Source: Actinomycetota bacterium (lineage in GTDB: Bacteria > Cyanobacteriota > Vampirovibrionia > Obscuribacterales > Obscuribacteraceae). From it: a stretch of DNA of 6,388 nucleotides. A program made the position numbers and the translations under genes. The stretch's first letter is position 1; the number at the start of each line of letters is the position of its first letter. Shown in pieces: positions 4,723 through 6,388 of the stretch. The notes beneath the pieces are model-generated. The model had not been told where the DNA came from. It was given only the letters and a program-made list of their open reading frames with translations, and made no database searches. The DNA is taken from positions 1 through 6,388 of the forward strand of contig CAJCIF010000315.1 of assembly GCA_903970355.1 (NCBI GenBank), written 5' to 3'.

Positions 4723-6388
4723 AGGTGTGACAATGTTGAACCAGGGGTCAAAGGTATCAAGCAATGACATTAGTTCCACCAATTTGGCTATCTTGCCTTT
4801 CACTTGAATTTTCGTAAGAGCAGTTATTTTCTGAAACAAATTACCAGCGAATACTTCATCGAGGGCTGTTCGCGAGGTGGTTACAGTAACGTCTGCATCT
4901 GGCAATTGTATGTTGCTCTCGTGATTGAGAACGGAATTGTCCAAGACAAGCGAATACTTTTGATCGATGTCGGTAAATACCCAATTCACAGTAATTTTCT
5001 TTCCTTCTGCTTTCTCGCCATTGAGTAAAACAGCCATGTAATCAAAAATCATATCGACCGACATGGCATGGACAAAATCAATGCTGAATTTGGTTTCGCC
5101 TGCTTTAGTAGGAACACCGGAACGCAGTTCGTAGGCTGCCATTAAATAGGAATTGCGCCAGGGAGCACATTCCGATTGATAGCCCAGTTGTTCGAGGGCA
5201 TCGGACTGTAGCTCTTTTGCTTCAGCGTTGTCTGGATCGGCAAAGATAACGTGATTCAAGACTTGCGCCACCCATCGATACTCGCCCTTTTCATAACAGG
5301 TTCGAGCGTTAGCCAGAATTGCCTTGGCTCCGCCCATGAATTCGACATATTTACATGCTGCATCTTGCGGCGGAAGGGCATGCAGATTGGCAGGATTGCC
5401 GTCATACCAACCGATGTATTTTTGGTAGACCGCTTTGACGTTGTGACTCAGGGAGCCGTAATAACCTCGATTGAACCATTCGGATGCCAGAGCGGGAGGC
5501 AATTCCAACTGTTCGGAAATTTCCAGCGGTGTGAGGCCATGGTTCAATAGGCGAAGAGTTTGATCGTGCATGAACTTGTAGAGATCTCTTTGCTTTTTGA
5601 GAAAGTTCTTTATTCGTTCCTTACCCCACTTTGGCCAGTGATGTTGGACGAATACAACCTCGGCATCCCCAAACAGATTTATTGTTTCATTCAAGTAGTG
5701 AGACCAGGCGCGTGCATCCCGTACTTGCGCACCACGAATGGTGTATAAATTATGCATTGTCGAACAGGCATTTTCAGCGGCACACAATGCTTTGAACTGC
5801 GGCAAATAGAAATTCATCTCAGCCGGAGCTTCTGTATCCGGTGTGTATTGGAAAACAAATTCAACACCGTCAATGACGATTTTTTCGCCGGTTTTGGATA
5901 TGTATTTGGTGGGAGCAATCAGTGAAATTGTTCCTGTCGATGTTGTTTTGCCAAGTCCGCCATCTACCTGGCCATGGATACCCTTTGGCAAAAACGGGCC
6001 ATACATGTAAGTAGCTCGTCGCTTCATGGCATTGCCGGCATAAAGATTCTCGCTTATGGCATGTTCCATAAATCCTTTCGGTGCATAAATCTCTACTTTG
6101 CCGTTTGGCACATCATCTTCTGAGATAACGCCACGCACTCCGCCAAAATGATCGATGTGACTGTGCGTATAAATTACAGCAGCAATTTCCTTGCGAGGGC
6201 GATGCCGAAAGAAGAGATCGAGAGCAGCCTTTGCTACTTCAGTTGAAACAAGTGGGTCGATTACAATCAACTTTGATTCGCCCTCAATGATCGTCATATT
6301 CGAGAGGTCATAACCACGCACCTGATAGATGCGATCGACCACTTTGAAAAGGCCGTGGAATGTATTGAGTTGCGCCATCCGCCATAAG
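4720..6388 (-). CDS. SdsA1/YjcS-type alkyl sulfatase (metallo-beta-lactamase fold), N-terminus outside window
   Basis: The enzyme hydrolyses alkyl sulfate esters such as dodecyl sulfate to the alcohol and sulfate, using two zinc ions. Numbered from ATG 6378, THSHIDH gives H72, H74, D76 and H77. E183 (TEAPAE), E202 (AENA) and H247 (QHHW) complete the metal set. These match, as I recall them, the seven zinc ligands of Pseudomonas SdsA1 with one constant offset of 97 residues. HNLYTIRGA (209-217) fits the sulfate-binding region. The middle part (about 265-420) corresponds to the helical dimerisation domain. The end (about 425-552) corresponds to the SCP2-like domain that binds alkyl chains. The ATG at 6378 is not the real start: the bases before it encode Leu-Trp-Arg in frame, extending the block to LWRMAQLN, which resembles the family's LWRQAQLN. 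About 100 residues, including any signal peptide, lie beyond base 6388. Whether it is secreted, periplasmic or cytoplasmic cannot be judged. The 467-codon gene follows six bases after the stop. Confidence 0.95.
   Translation of the reverse strand, partial: LWRMAQLNTFHGLFKVVDRIYQVRGYDLSNMTIIEGESKLIVIDPLVSTEVAKAALDLFFRHRPRKEIAAVIYTHSHIDHFGGVRGVISEDDVPNGKVEIYAPKGFMEHAISENLYAGNAMKRRATYMYGPFLPKGIHGQVDGGLGKTTSTGTISLIAPTKYISKTGEKIVIDGVEFVFQYTPDTEAPAEMNFYLPQFKALCAAENACSTMHNLYTIRGAQVRDARAWSHYLNETINLFGDAEVVFVQHHWPKWGKERIKNFLKKQRDLYKFMHDQTLRLLNHGLTPLEISEQLELPPALASEWFNRGYYGSLSHNVKAVYQKYIGWYDGNPANLHALPPQDAACKYVEFMGGAKAILANARTCYEKGEYRWVAQVLNHVIFADPDNAEAKELQSDALEQLGYQSECAPWRNSYLMAAYELRSGVPTKAGETKFSIDFVHAMSVDMIFDYMAVLLNGEKAEGKKITVNWVFTDIDQKYSLVLDNSVLNHESNIQLPDADVTVTTSRTALDEVFAGNLFQKITALTKIQVKGKIAKLVELMSLLDTFDPWFNIVTP

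Noticed and set aside
5251..5748. Plus-strand open frames opposite the alkyl sulfatase
   Set aside because: They are fully antisense to a gene whose catalytic residues and domain order are clear, with no independent support.

Overview
The window carries four reading frames on the minus strand, read from high to low coordinates, and the tail of one plus-strand gene entering at base 1. G+C looks moderate (roughly mid-40s percent, by eye). The organism is a bacterium with Sec-type export. The lineage cannot be fixed from the sequence. A non-photosynthetic cyanobacterial relative (Vampirovibrionia/Obscuribacterales type) is a guess from the style of the unknown proteins, not a finding.

Layout from right to left. 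(1) 4720-6388: an SdsA1/YjcS-type alkyl sulfatase with a metallo-beta-lactamase fold, the only gene I can name by function. It runs off the right edge. The apparent ATG at 6378 is internal, because the codons before it read Leu-Trp-Arg and continue the family's conserved N-terminal block. (2) 3310-4713: a 467-residue exported protein of unknown family, six bases downstream of the sulfatase and almost certainly co-transcribed with it. (3) 3146-3309: a 164-base gap with weak promoter-like and hairpin elements. (4) 1205-3145: a 646-residue protein of unknown function that starts at GTG, with a disordered Pro/Thr/Gly-rich front and a long Gly/Asp-rich beta-repeat body. (5) 219-1274: a 351-residue low-complexity protein overlapping the previous frame by 70 bases, built largely of nonapeptide repeats. 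(6) 1-222: the last 73 codons of an unrecognised plus-strand gene, which converges on (5) so closely that both stop codons lie in one TTAA.

The main finding is that (4) and (5) read like one protein of about 975 residues split by a -1 frame change. The last 22 residues of (4) hold its only cysteines and two of its four tryptophans. A single extra A in the AAA at 1274-1276 would join the frames smoothly. A second possible junction lies at the end of (4), where an A6 run abuts TGA and forms an ATGA stop/start overlap. The choices are a recent frameshift mutation, a sequencing error, programmed recoding, or translational coupling.

A plausible functional unit is the sulfatase plus the exported 467-residue protein. 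No sequence evidence ties the large repeat protein(s) to sulfatase chemistry beyond strand and proximity. No RNA genes, insertion sequences, CRISPR arrays, integrases or recognised defence genes were seen.
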